42,192 bases of DNA from Humidesulfovibrio sp. (GTDB lineage: Bacteria > Desulfobacterota > Desulfovibrionia > Desulfovibrionales > Desulfovibrionaceae), in assembly GCF_030689645.1 (NCBI RefSeq), contig NZ_JAUYFU010000027.1:1-42192 (forward strand), in the 5' to 3' direction. Numbering within the stretch: the first letter of the stretch is position 1; each line of letters begins with the position of its first letter. Both the position numbers and the translations under genes were made by a program. The notes under the pieces are model-generated. The model saw only the letters and a list, made by a program, of their open reading frames with translations, made no database searches and was not told the origin of the DNA. Shown here piece by piece: positions 1 to 8,266 of the stretch.

Positions 1-3000
1 CTCGTCCCCCCAGCCTAAATTAGAGCTGAAGTTGAGGATGTCGGCGCCGGATTCGTAGTCTGTTATCTCGTCACCGAAGTCGCTGGTGAGGCGGTACGAG
101 AATGTGTCGGCCCCATCGCCGCCGGTGAGGATGTCCGCCCCTGCGTCGCCAAAGAGGGTGTCGTCGCCGGCCCCGCCGCTGATTGTGTCTGCGTTGTCGC
201 CGCCGCAGAGGCTGTCTGCGCCGTTGCCGCCGAAAATTTCGTAAGTGAACGATGCGCCCGTGTCGGAAACCTCGAAGGTGAGGGCGTTGGTCCCCGTGAG
301 GTCCCTGCCGTCGATGGTGAGGTAGTTGTGACCAGCGTCCAGGTTGTCGCTCAGGTCGCCGCAGCCAGTGTCGCCACTGATCCATAGCTTCGTTATCGCA
401 TCGCCCAGCTTGATTATTTCGACCCCGGTGACGCCCTGCAGATCATACAGTTCGTCGTCGTTGGCTTGGTCTTGCTGGGTGAATCTGAGGGTGTCCAACC
501 CTGTGCCGCCGTCGATGTTGTCGTCGCGCGTCAGGGTGGATCCCATTTCGAAGGTGTCGTTCCCGGCCCCGCCCGTAAGGTCGTCAGCACCTGCGCCGCC
601 CTCAAGGGTGTCGTTGCCTGCGCCGCCGCTGATTGTGTCTGCGTTGTCGCCGCCGCAGAGGCTGTCTGCGCCGTTGCCGCCGAAAATTTCGTAAGTGAAC
701 GATGCGCCCGTGTCGGAAACCTCGAAGGTGAGGGCGTTAGTCCCCGTGAGGGCCCTGCCGTCGATGGTGAGGTAGTTGTGACCAGCGTCCAGTTTGTCGC
801 TCAGGTCGTCGCAGCCAGTGTCGCCGCTGATCCATAGCCACGTTTCCGCATCACCCAGCTTGACTATTTCGACCCCGGTGACGCCAGCCAAGTCGCCTAC
901 CTGGACGTTGTCCGTCTGGTCCTGCTGGGTGAAGTTGAGGGTGTCCAACCCTGTGCCGCCGTCGATGTTGTCGTCGCGCGTCATGGTTATGCCCATGTCG
1001 AAGGTGTCGTGCCCTGCGCCGCCAGTAAGCGAATCGTTGCCGCCGCCGCCGATGAGCTGGAGGTTGTAGGCGCTGGTGACATTGCTGCCGTCGACCCTGA
1101 GCGCGTTGGTCCCGGTGAGGTTCGAACCGTCGATGGTGAAGGTGGAGGAGCCGCTGATGGCCGTCAGCATGGCGTCCGTCAGTTTGGCGTTGGTGGAGAG
1201 GCCGGTGGAGTAGTCGGCATCGTTCAGGATTATCTTTTCGATGCCGGAGACGAAGTCGCTGGTCCCATTGGTGTCGTCGACAGTCCAGCCGCCAGCGTCA
1301 TGGATGTAGATAGCGGCGTTGCCGCCATCCTGGGAGTAGTCCACGGTGTCAATGCCGTCGCCGCCGTCAAGGGTGTCTTCACCTACCCGGCCGATGAGGG
1401 TGTCGTCGCCCGCATTGCCGATGAGGGTGTTGTTGCTGTCATCTCCCTTGAAGAAATCGTTGCCGCTGCCGCCGGTGAGGTTTTCAATGCCGATCAGGAC
1501 ATCGTTCCCAAGGGCCCCGGCGTTCACTGCGGCTCCGCCGTTGGTCAGGGTTATGGTCAGGTTGCTTGTGGCGGCGGAGTAGTCCGCCGTGTCGCTGCCC
1601 TGTCCGCCTTCCAGCAGGTCGTCTCCGGCTCCGCCCGTGAGGGTGTCGTCGCCTGTGCCGCCCATGAGGGAGTCGTTGCCGCCCGCGCCCGAGAGCACGT
1701 CATCGCCGCTCATCCCGATAATCATGTTGTTGTTCGCGTCGCCGGTGAGCTGGTCGCCAAAGGATGAACCGTGGAGGTTGGCGAACCCGTAAGTGTAGTC
1801 GTTGCCTACGCTTGCGCCGATGCCGGTGTGCAGGCCGTCGAACAGGGTGAAGGTGACGGCCGAGCCAGCGTTGGCGAAGGAGAGCGTGTTGCCGAGGGCG
1901 CTGCTTCCGCCGCCGTACAGGGTGTCGTTGCCCTCGCCGCCTTCGATGGTGTCGTCAGCCGCTGAGCCAACGATGTAGTCGTTGAAGCGTGACCCAAAGA
2001 CCCCCTCAAAGCCAAAGATATTGTCCCTATCCCCCCAGCCATCCAAAGCCTGTCCAGCGGCGACGCTTTGGCCGTCATGGGTCACGGTGGCGGCGGACAT
2101 GTTGACGATGACGCCCTTGGAATCGCCGTCGCGGGCGGGATCGTAGTCATAGCTCACCGTGTCGAAACCGCCGCCGCCTTGCAGGCTGTCGGCACCTTTC
2201 AACCCGTTGAACCAGTTGTTCCCGTCGCCTCCGATGATTGTGTCGGCATAGAAGGAGCCTTGAACTTCTTCTATGTTCAGCAGGGTGTCCGTTCCGCCAA
2301 AACCGTCCTTGGCGGTGCTTGCCGCAACGTTGCCGTAAATGCCGCTGCTGAAATCCGTGTTGCCCAGGTTGACCGCCACGCCCTGGGTGGACGTGCCGTA
2401 TTGCGCGGCCTCCCAGGCTGTGGTGCCGTTCAGGGCGTCGTTACCGGCGCCGCCAAGGAAGCTGCGGGGTATGGCCGAGTTGACATCCCCGTAGAAGATG
2501 TCGTTGCCAGCTCCTCCCCAAAAGTTGTCCACCTGACCGTCGAAGGTGTCCGTCTCGCCGCCGGTGATGGTGGCAGTGCCCGTCGCAAGGTCCACGGTGA
2601 CGCTATTGGCCGCATCCAGGTATCGCCAGCTGAAGACATCGTACCCGGTGTCCGTAGAGGGGTCGTGCATCGCGCCGTAGAAGGTGTCGTTGCCGCCCAT
2701 GCCCTCGAAATAGTTGATCCAGACATCAGACGAGCCTGTGAAGGTGTCCGCCTGGTTGGTGCCGATGATGCCGCCAATCCCGGAAAGCGTGTCGGTGTCG
2801 CCGCCCGCGGTGACCGTGGACGCGCTGCCCATTGAGACGTTGATGCTGCTGGCGAGGTCCGCATAGCTGGCGACATCGAGCAACTGGACATACGAGGTTG
2901 TGCTCGGCAGGTAATGGCCGTCTTGCGCGAGGGCTCCACCGCCGTCGAGGCTGTCTGACCCGAGGCCCCCCTGGAGGGTGTCGGCTCCGGCTCCGCCAAA

Positions 3001-6000
3001 TATCGTGTCGTCGCCTGCGCCGCCGATAAGGCTGTCGGCTCCGGCTCCGCCGGTGAGGCTGTCGGCCCCGGCTCCGCCATCAAGGGTGTCGTTGCCTGCG
3101 CCGCCGGTGAGGGTGTCGCCGTTCTTTCCGCCCTCGATGGCGAACGAGCCGCTTGCGGTGGCGGAGGATCCGTTGAAGGTGAGGGTGGCCGCAGAATTGT
3201 CGCCGACCAGGCTGCCGTCGATGCTCAAAGTGCCGCCGATGTCGGCCCAGTCGCCCGCCGTGAAGGTGGCTGCGCCAGGGAAGGTGATGTTGGTGGCGGC
3301 GTCGCCCAGCTCGATGGCCTCGATTCCCTTGGTGGTGTCGAGGTCGTTTGCGCCTGCGTCGTTGTCGGTGAACTTGAGCATGTCCACGCCGCTGCCGCCC
3401 TGGATGGTGTCCAGGCCGTCGGCGTTGTTCAGGTTTGCGCCCATGTCGATGCTGTCGTTGTTCACGCCGCCGTCGATGTTGTCCCGCCCAGCGCCGCTGA
3501 GGATGCTGTCGTCGCCGGTGCCGCCGATGATGCTGTCGTTTAAAGACGTGCCGCCGATGCTGTCGCCTGCGGTGCTGCCATAGATTTTGACCAGATCGTT
3601 GGCCAGTTGGCCGTCGAAGGTGCCGCCTGACGCGTTCATGACGGTGTCGGTCGTGTCCATGTGGATGACCAGGGTCTGCGCCGCAGTTCCTCCATCGCCA
3701 TGCAGGGAGACGAACAGCAGCTCATCCAGTTGCGGCCTGGCGAATTGCACAATGGATCCGCTGGTCATCAGCTCAAGTTTGCCGAAGCCGTTCAGGCCGG
3801 TCCCCGCATCGCGGAAGTCCAGGGTGCCATAGGCCTTGAGCGTGTCGCCGCTGTCGGCGGTGAGGGTCTTCTGCGCGTCCAGATCTCCTGCGCGGAACAC
3901 GAAGACGTCGTCGCCAACGCCGCCGTTGATCACGTCCGCGCCCTTGCCGCCTTCGATGGTGTCCGCGCCTTGGTCTCCCTGAAGAAGGTCGGCGGCGTTG
4001 CCACCGTAAATTTTGTCGTCGCCCAGGCCGCCGCTGATGGTGTTTGGCCCGTCGCCGCCCATGAGGGAGTCGTGGCCATCGCCGCCGATAAGGCTGTCGG
4101 CCCCGTCGCCGCCGTAGATTGTGTCGTTGTCGTCGCCGCCCGTGAGGGTGTCGTTGCCGTGCCCGCCGGTGATGTCGAAGCGTCCGTCGACGACAAAGGA
4201 GCCGTCGAAGGTCATGGTGTTGCCGAGGGTGGCTTGGCTGGAGGCTATGGCGCTGCCGTCGATGACGATCTTGCCGCCGATGTCGGCCCAGTCGGTGGAA
4301 CCGAAGGTGCCGGGATTGGGGAAGGTGATGTTCGTGGTGGCGTCGCCGAGTATGACCTGCTCCACGCCCTTGGTGCTGTTCAGGTCGTCGTCGCCGGTTT
4401 CGTTGTCGGTGAAGTACAGGTAGTCTACGCCGCCTTTGCCGTCGATGCTGTCCAGGACGCCGCTCTTGTTCAGCTCCGTGCCCATGAAGATGGCGTCGCC
4501 GCCCTGGCCTCCGACGACGGTGTCCTGGCCGACGCCGGGGTTGAAGATGACTCCCTGCACGCCGCCGGTCAGGGAATCGCCGCTGGCGAGGGAGTCGTTG
4601 CCGTCGCCGCCGGAGAGGCTGTCGAGCCCGCCGCCGCCGTAAATGGTGTCGTCGCCGCCGCCGCCAGCAAGGGTCTCAGCGAAGGTGCTGCCAATAATCG
4701 AGTCGCCGTAGTTCGAGCCGGTGACATTGACGATGGTCGCGGCGATGTCTGTGTCGTCGTTGCTGCCCAGGGGCTTGAGTATGTGGCTCACAAGGTTGAC
4801 GGACATGGCTTCACCCTCGCCCGAGAGGTCGAGGGTTGTGGTGTTGGTCACGGGCTCCAGAGGAGGCGGCTTTGGCTGGTCGTCTGTCGTGGTGTCGATG
4901 GGTGCAGGCGGTTCCGGCGGCACGGTGCTGATGGGCTGGCCGGGGGTCTGTCCGGTTTGGGTGTTGCCGCCGGGCGTAGTGACGGTGATGACCGTGATGG
5001 TGCGGCCTGAGGAATCCGTGCTTGTGGAGAAGCTGATGATGGACCCAGGGTTCAGGGTCATGGTGGAGGCCTGGTTCGCGGCATCAAGGGCGGCCTTGGC
5101 TGCGGCTTCGGCTGCGGCCTTGGCCGCTTCGGCCATGGCCATGGCCTGCTGGGCCGCGAAGGCTTCGGCCTGGGCCTTGGAGGCTGCTTCGGCTGCGGCC
5201 TTGGCGTCGGCTGCGGCCTTTGCAGCAGCATCGGCTGCCGCCTTTGCAGCGGCATCGGCTGCCGCCTTGGCTGCCGGGTCGCCGCTGGCTGCTGCCTCGG
5301 CTGCTGCCTTGGCTGCTGCCTCGGCTGCGGTTTTTGCTGCCGCCGCGGCGGCGGCTTTGGCTTGAGCCTCTGCCGTGGCCTTGTTCGCTGCGTCCTGGGC
5401 GGCCTGGACCTTGGGGTCCTTGGCCTGGCCCTGCTGGCCGACGGGACTCACTGTGTCCCTGGTCACGCCCTGCTGCACGCCGGTGGTGGTGAGAGCCTGG
5501 AAGTATTTGTATTCCTGCGGGGTCATGACCATGACCGGCCCGGCGCCGAACTTGCCAACCTCGACTTTGACGCCAGCCTGGGACAAGACTTGGTATGCGC
5601 CGCCGCCGATGGGCTGAACGATGACGGGCTTGCCGTCGAAAACCATGACCAGATGGCTTTCGCTCGCGTCGCCCTGGCCGGGCTCTGGCACGGTGTGCGC
5701 CGTTTCCGTGCCGCGGATGCCGATGGTGGCCAGCGGGCTCTGCATCTTGAAAGATTCAGGGTTCTGCTTGACGATTTCGCCCGTTACGGCGCGGAAGGTG
5801 CCCTGCGCCATTTTGAACAGCGCCTGGCCCGAGCCCTTGGCGGAGTCGTAAACGTACTGGTCCAGGCTTACCTTGGAGCCTTCACCCACGTTCAGCACGG
5901 TCTTGTCGAGGAATTGGATGGACCCGGCAGAGCCCTTGGCCGTGGCGAGGGTGTCGCCCTTGAACACCGGGCTGCCAATGGACAGGGCGCGCGCGCCTTC

Positions 6001-6060
6001 CGGCCCAACGGCCGTCACCTGCCCTTGGATAGCCTTTGCGGAACCGATTTCTTGCGCCAT
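1..6060 (-). CDS. Giant FecR-domain/RTX calcium-binding repeat protein (3' end outside window)
   Basis: Read from ATG at 6060, the frame stays open for 2020 codons to the window edge, so the C-terminus is missing. AGGAGA lies 7 bases before the start. Residues about 5-125 resemble a FecR domain (QGQVTAVG...LSIGSPVFKGDTL, ending SPLATIGIRGTE). About 218-333 is an Ala/Lys/Glu-rich segment (AAAKAAADAAAK repeats), likely a long helix. About 340-440 is a Thr/Pro-rich linker. From about 465 onward come dozens of glycine-aspartate nonapeptides of the GGxGxDxLx type, as in RTX proteins, which fold into calcium-binding beta-rolls. Between RTX blocks are longer repeated modules containing GDAATNITFP and DWADIGG. 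There is no Sec signal, which fits type I secretion; the C-terminal secretion signal would lie beyond position 1. Probably a surface adhesin or biofilm protein, possibly a secreted enzyme; the role is inferred from architecture only. Confidence 0.9.
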   Translation of the reverse strand, partial: MAQEIGSAKAIQGQVTAVGPEGARALSIGSPVFKGDTLATAKGSAGSIQFLDKTVLNVGEGSKVSLDQYVYDSAKGSGQALFKMAQGTFRAVTGEIVKQNPESFKMQSPLATIGIRGTETAHTVPEPGQGDASESHLVMVFDGKPVIVQPIGGGAYQVLSQAGVKVEVGKFGAGPVMVMTPQEYKYFQALTTTGVQQGVTRDTVSPVGQQGQAKDPKVQAAQDAANKATAEAQAKAAAAAAAKTAAEAAAKAAAEAAASGDPAAKAAADAAAKAAADAAAKAAADAKAAAEAASKAQAEAFAAQQAMAMAEAAKAAAEAAAKAALDAANQASTMTLNPGSIISFSTSTDSSGRTITVITVTTPGGNTQTGQTPGQPISTVPPEPPAPIDTTTDDQPKPPPLEPVTNTTTLDLSGEGEAMSVNLVSHILKPLGSNDDTDIAATIVNVTGSNYGDSIIGSTFAETLAGGGGDDTIYGGGGLDSLSGGDGNDSLASGDSLTGGVQGVIFNPGVGQDTVVGGQGGDAIFMGTELNKSGVLDSIDGKGGVDYLYFTDNETGDDDLNSTKGVEQVILGDATTNITFPNPGTFGSTDWADIGGKIVIDGSAIASSQATLGNTMTFDGSFVVDGRFDITGGHGNDTLTGGDDNDTIYGGDGADSLIGGDGHDSLMGGDGPNTISGGLGDDKIYGGNAADLLQGDQGADTIEGGKGADVINGGVGDDVFVFRAGDLDAQKTLTADSGDTLKAYGTLDFRDAGTGLNGFGKLELMTSGSIVQFARPQLDELLFVSLHGDGGTAAQTLVIHMDTTDTVMNASGGTFDGQLANDLVKIYGSTAGDSIGGTSLNDSIIGGTGDDSILSGAGRDNIDGGVNNDSIDMGANLNNADGLDTIQGGSGVDMLKFTDNDAGANDLDTTKGIEAIELGDAATNITFPGAATFTAGDWADIGGTLSIDGSLVGDNSAATLTFNGSSATASGSFAIEGGKNGDTLTGGAGNDTLDGGAGADSLTGGAGADSLIGGAGDDTIFGGAGADTLQGGLGSDSLDGGGALAQDGHYLPSTTSYVQLLDVASYADLASSINVSMGSASTVTAGGDTDTLSGIGGIIGTNQADTFTGSSDVWINYFEGMGGNDTFYGAMHDPSTDTGYDVFSWRYLDAANSVTVDLATGTATITGGETDTFDGQVDNFWGGAGNDIFYGDVNSAIPRSFLGGAGNDALNGTTAWEAAQYGTSTQGVAVNLGNTDFSSGIYGNVAASTAKDGFGGTDTLLNIEEVQGSFYADTIIGGDGNNWFNGLKGADSLQGGGGFDTVSYDYDPARDGDSKGVIVNMSAATVTHDGQSVAAGQALDGWGDRDNIFGFEGVFGSRFNDYIVGSAADDTIEGGEGNDTLYGGGSSALGNTLSFANAGSAVTFTLFDGLHTGIGASVGNDYTYGFANLHGSSFGDQLTGDANNNMIIGMSGDDVLSGAGGNDSLMGGTGDDTLTGGAGDDLLEGGQGSDTADYSAATSNLTITLTNGGAAVNAGALGNDVLIGIENLTGGSGNDFFKGDDSNNTLIGNAGDDTLIGRVGEDTLDGGDGIDTVDYSQDGGNAAIYIHDAGGWTVDDTNGTSDFVSGIEKIILNDADYSTGLSTNAKLTDAMLTAISGSSTFTIDGSNLTGTNALRVDGSNVTSAYNLQLIGGGGNDSLTGGAGHDTFDMGITMTRDDNIDGGTGLDTLNFTQQDQTDNVQVGDLAGVTGVEIVKLGDAETWLWISGDTGCDDLSDKLDAGHNYLTIDGRALTGTNALTFEVSDTGASFTYEIFGGNGADSLCGGDNADTISGGAGNDTLEGGAGADDLTGGAGNDTFEMGSTLTRDDNIDGGTGLDTLRFTQQDQANDDELYDLQGVTGVEIIKLGDAITKLWISGDTGCGDLSDNLDAGHNYLTIDGRDLTGTNALTFEVSDTGASFTYEIFGGNGADSLCGGDNADTISGGAGDDTLFGDAGADILTGGDGADTFSYRLTSDFGDEITDYESGADILNFSSNLGWGDE
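174..1020 (-). repeat. Tandem 450-bp (150-codon) duplication inside the RTX gene
   Basis: The stretch 174-570 recurs at 624-1020 with an exact 450-base offset, which keeps frame. About 120 bases (174-296 against 624-746) are nearly identical; the rest diverges mildly. Each unit encodes an RTX block followed by a module containing FEVSDTGASFTYEIFGGNG and a DLSDxLDAGHNYLTIDGR-type stretch. A weaker in-frame module repeat lies at about 3211-3400 and 4252-4440 (offset near 1041 bases). The high nucleotide identity suggests a recent duplication or ongoing conversion. Confidence 0.85.
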
Positions 6061-6123
6061 GGGATACTCTCCTCGCTCTCGGTGAGAATCCTGGCGCGCG
6101 CATGGCGTTATGAACTTTGCCGG

Positions 6124-6139
6124 GCAAGGCGCGCGCCAA
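6124..6139 (-). promoter_or_regulatory. Candidate sigma-54 (-24/-12) promoter of the RTX gene
   Basis: The minus strand reads TTGGCGCG-CGCC-TTGC. It has the GG-N10-GC spacing and differs from the RpoN consensus TTGGCACG-N4-TTGC at one base. It would start transcription near 6112, about 50 bases before the ATG at 6060. The core is also a GC palindrome (GGCGCGCGCC), so chance is possible in DNA this GC-rich. No enhancer-binding site was identified. Confidence 0.5.
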
Positions 6140-6222
6140 TCCTGACTCTACACGTACTTATACGCGTAGCAGGAACGCAAGCTGGCGTCAACGTGTCGAC
6201 GAAGAGCCCGCGTCGGCTGCGG

Positions 6223-6879
6223 CTAGTCTTTCTTCTTTGATTTTTTTATTTTTTTCGCAGCCGCAGGCGAGGTTTTGGTCGCTGCCTTGACTTCTTTCTT
6301 GGTTTTGGACTTTTTTTGCGCGCCAGACTTGACCGCCGTCTGGGCCTGGGCTGGCTCCTGGCTTTTTTTGCCGCGCTTGCCCTTCGCTTTTGAGGCGTCG
6401 GCTGCGGCCTTGCGCGGCGGAAGCGACTGGTAGAGCGGTGCCTTGCCCACGCCCAGGAACCCTGGGTGCACGCCAAGTTCGCCAGCGGCCTGGCCCCAGG
6501 ATTTGCCGTCCTTGCGCAGGCTCTCCACCTGCGTCGGGGTGACGCCGGCCACGTGGGCCAGCGCCTCGGTGCGGGTGCGCTCCAGTCTGTCGTCCGAGGC
6601 GTTCAAGGCGTCCTCGGCCTGTTTTGCCGCGTCGCGCCCCTGCTTGCGGGACTTCCAGGCCTCTTCGCGCAGGCGCGTGTTTTCGTCCAGCACCGAGTCC
6701 ATGCGTTTCAGCACGGCGTCGTCTGTCACGGCTGAAAGAGCCTGTCCAGGCAGGATGAACAGGGCGCAGAGCAGGGCCGCGCTCCCTGCAAGGCGTGCAA
6801 TACGCGTCATGGCGCCCGAGGCAGGGTGGATTTTCATAATACGGTTCTGGGCCTCGGTGGGCCGGGGAAGTGACGTCAT
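6223..6879 (-). CDS. Exported Lys/Ala-rich protein of unknown function
   Basis: 218 residues. The ATG at 6879 has GGAGAG five bases upstream. Later in-frame ATGs at 6837 and 6810 lack a comparable site, although the last one would start right before the signal segment. Residues about 24-50 form a Sec-type signal (RIARLAGSAALLCALFILPG, then an ALSA cleavage-like site). About 50-105 is a charged, probably coiled-coil region. About 105-140 contains GVTPTQVESLRKDGKSWGQ. From about 145 to the end it is strongly Lys/Ala-rich and finishes KKSKKKD. The basic tail could bind polyanions such as DNA, LPS or wall polymers. I do not recognise the family. It lies 46 bases downstream of the membrane protein gene and is probably co-transcribed with it. 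Confidence 0.75.
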   Translation of the reverse strand: MTSLPRPTEAQNRIMKIHPASGAMTRIARLAGSAALLCALFILPGQALSAVTDDAVLKRMDSVLDENTRLREEAWKSRKQGRDAAKQAEDALNASDDRLERTRTEALAHVAGVTPTQVESLRKDGKSWGQAAGELGVHPGFLGVGKAPLYQSLPPRKAAADASKAKGKRGKKSQEPAQAQTAVKSGAQKKSKTKKEVKAATKTSPAAAKKIKKSKKKD

Positions 6880-6925
6880 GCAATCTCTCCGCTTGTATCG
6901 CCGGGACGTGGCCGACGTGAATGGT

Positions 6926-8146
6926 TCATGTGGCGCTCTGTTCGGAGCGCTCGGTTGCCGTGGTCCCTTTGCGCGCCGCCGATGCCAGGGCCAGGGCCAA
7001 GGCTGCGGCGCAGGCCGGGACGTGCAGCACCGGGGTCAGCGCTGCGCACAGGATCAATGCGGTCAACAGACCCAGGCCGAAGCGGCTTCTGCCGCGCGCA
7101 GCGCAAAAGCCCGCCGCTCCGAGCACGGCCAACGGCCCGCCGATTCCCCAGGCGGCCAGAAGCCGCAGGCCCGAGGAGGGAATGTTGAACGCGGATACGG
7201 GCAGGCCCTGGGATTCGTCGTCCCATATCAGGCCTTGAAAATCGGGCATGGCCAGGGCCAGCGGCGTGTCCAGGGGCAGGCCCATGAGGTAGCCGCGCGG
7301 ATCTTGGGCCAGGGCCTCCAGGGTGGCCGCCAGGTGCCAGCCAAGGCCCAGGTCGTCGCCGCCCGTCAGGCGCGGCAGGGGCAGCGCCAGGGACAACCAG
7401 GCCGCCATGGCGCAGGATAAGGCCATGGCCAGGCGGTGGCGGAAAGGGCCCTGCTCAAGGACAAGGCACATGAGTCCGCCTGCGGCGAGGCCGGGCCGCG
7501 AGAACGTGGCCAGGAGGCCGGCCAGGATGAGCCAGCGCGCCAGGCGCGGAGCGCCCGGCTCCCGCGTGTCGTCCAGGGTTGCGGCCAGGGCGAGGCAGAG
7601 CAGGAAGGCCAGGATGTCGCTTGTGCCCGCCGTTTCGCCGAACAGGTAGCCGCCGCCCAGCACAAGGCTGTGCGCCATGATGGCGGTCAGCAGGAAGTCA
7701 AGCACCACCAGCGCGCCCAGCGCCGCGCCCGCGCGGGACAGCGAGCAGCGCTCCGGCGCGCCGAAGCTCCAGGCCCACAGAGCCGAGAACGAAAGCAGGG
7801 CCGGCAGGCGCAGTTCATCCAGCAGCGGGGCAAGATTCTGGGCATCCCCCAGCAGGGGGACGATCAGCCGGGTCAGCAGCCAGGCCGAGGCGCCCAGGCC
7901 CAGGCCAATGGCCAGCACGGGCCAGCGGGGCAGGCCGCGGTGCGAACGCTCGTGGGCGGCGTGGAGCAGGCAGGCCGCAAGGGCGAAAGCCGAGAGCATG
8001 AGCCATGGCGTGAGCCCATGCGGACCGAAGCGGTGGAAGAGCTCGGCCTGGCCTGTCAGCTTGCCCGCCAGCACGGCGAAGGGCGCGGCCACAAAGGCCG
8101 CGAAATAGGGCAGCGGGGAAAGGAAGCCGATCCGACGAGGAATCAT
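6926..8146 (-). CDS. Polytopic inner-membrane protein, possibly O-antigen ligase/polymerase-like
   Basis: 406 residues from ATG 8146 (MIPRRIGFLSPLPYF), which has AAAGG six bases upstream and starts just before the first membrane segment. A longer reading from ATG 8227 would add 27 Pro/Arg/Ala-rich residues but has only a distant GAGGG and poorer codon use. Around ten hydrophobic segments are visible, with a loop of roughly 60 polar residues near the C-terminal third (TLEALAQDPRGYLMGLPLD...). The pattern of many helices, a TFSRPGLAAGG motif and one late periplasmic loop recalls Wzy/WaaL-type proteins, but the similarity is weak and no surrounding glycan genes support it. It follows kup by about 120 bases and probably shares its transcript. 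Confidence 0.7.
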   Translation of the reverse strand: MIPRRIGFLSPLPYFAAFVAAPFAVLAGKLTGQAELFHRFGPHGLTPWLMLSAFALAACLLHAAHERSHRGLPRWPVLAIGLGLGASAWLLTRLIVPLLGDAQNLAPLLDELRLPALLSFSALWAWSFGAPERCSLSRAGAALGALVVLDFLLTAIMAHSLVLGGGYLFGETAGTSDILAFLLCLALAATLDDTREPGAPRLARWLILAGLLATFSRPGLAAGGLMCLVLEQGPFRHRLAMALSCAMAAWLSLALPLPRLTGGDDLGLGWHLAATLEALAQDPRGYLMGLPLDTPLALAMPDFQGLIWDDESQGLPVSAFNIPSSGLRLLAAWGIGGPLAVLGAAGFCAARGRSRFGLGLLTALILCAALTPVLHVPACAAALALALASAARKGTTATERSEQSAT

Positions 8147-8266
8147 GACTGGCCTTTGCGCCGGGCGGGGGCGTGGTTCGAGTGCTGCATGGGCCTCTTC
8201 CGGGGAGATGTCCCTGCACGGGCTCATAGCGCGTCCCGCCCTCGGGGTAAAGGCCGCAATCCGCCC

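Noticed and set aside
2068-2835. Long open frame on the plus strand across the RTX gene
   Set aside because: It is the complement of the RTX repeats: valine/alanine-rich, no domain, no ribosome-binding site. The minus-strand frame is continuous over 2020 codons.
1-5000. Regular short repeats that could suggest a CRISPR array
   Set aside because: Period is about 27 bases in frame and encodes GGxGxDxLx; there are no unrelated spacers.
6188-6883. 231-codon minus-strand frame overlapping the Lys-rich protein
   Set aside because: The competing frame has a signal peptide and a good ribosome-binding site; this one is Arg/Gly/Pro-rich without either.
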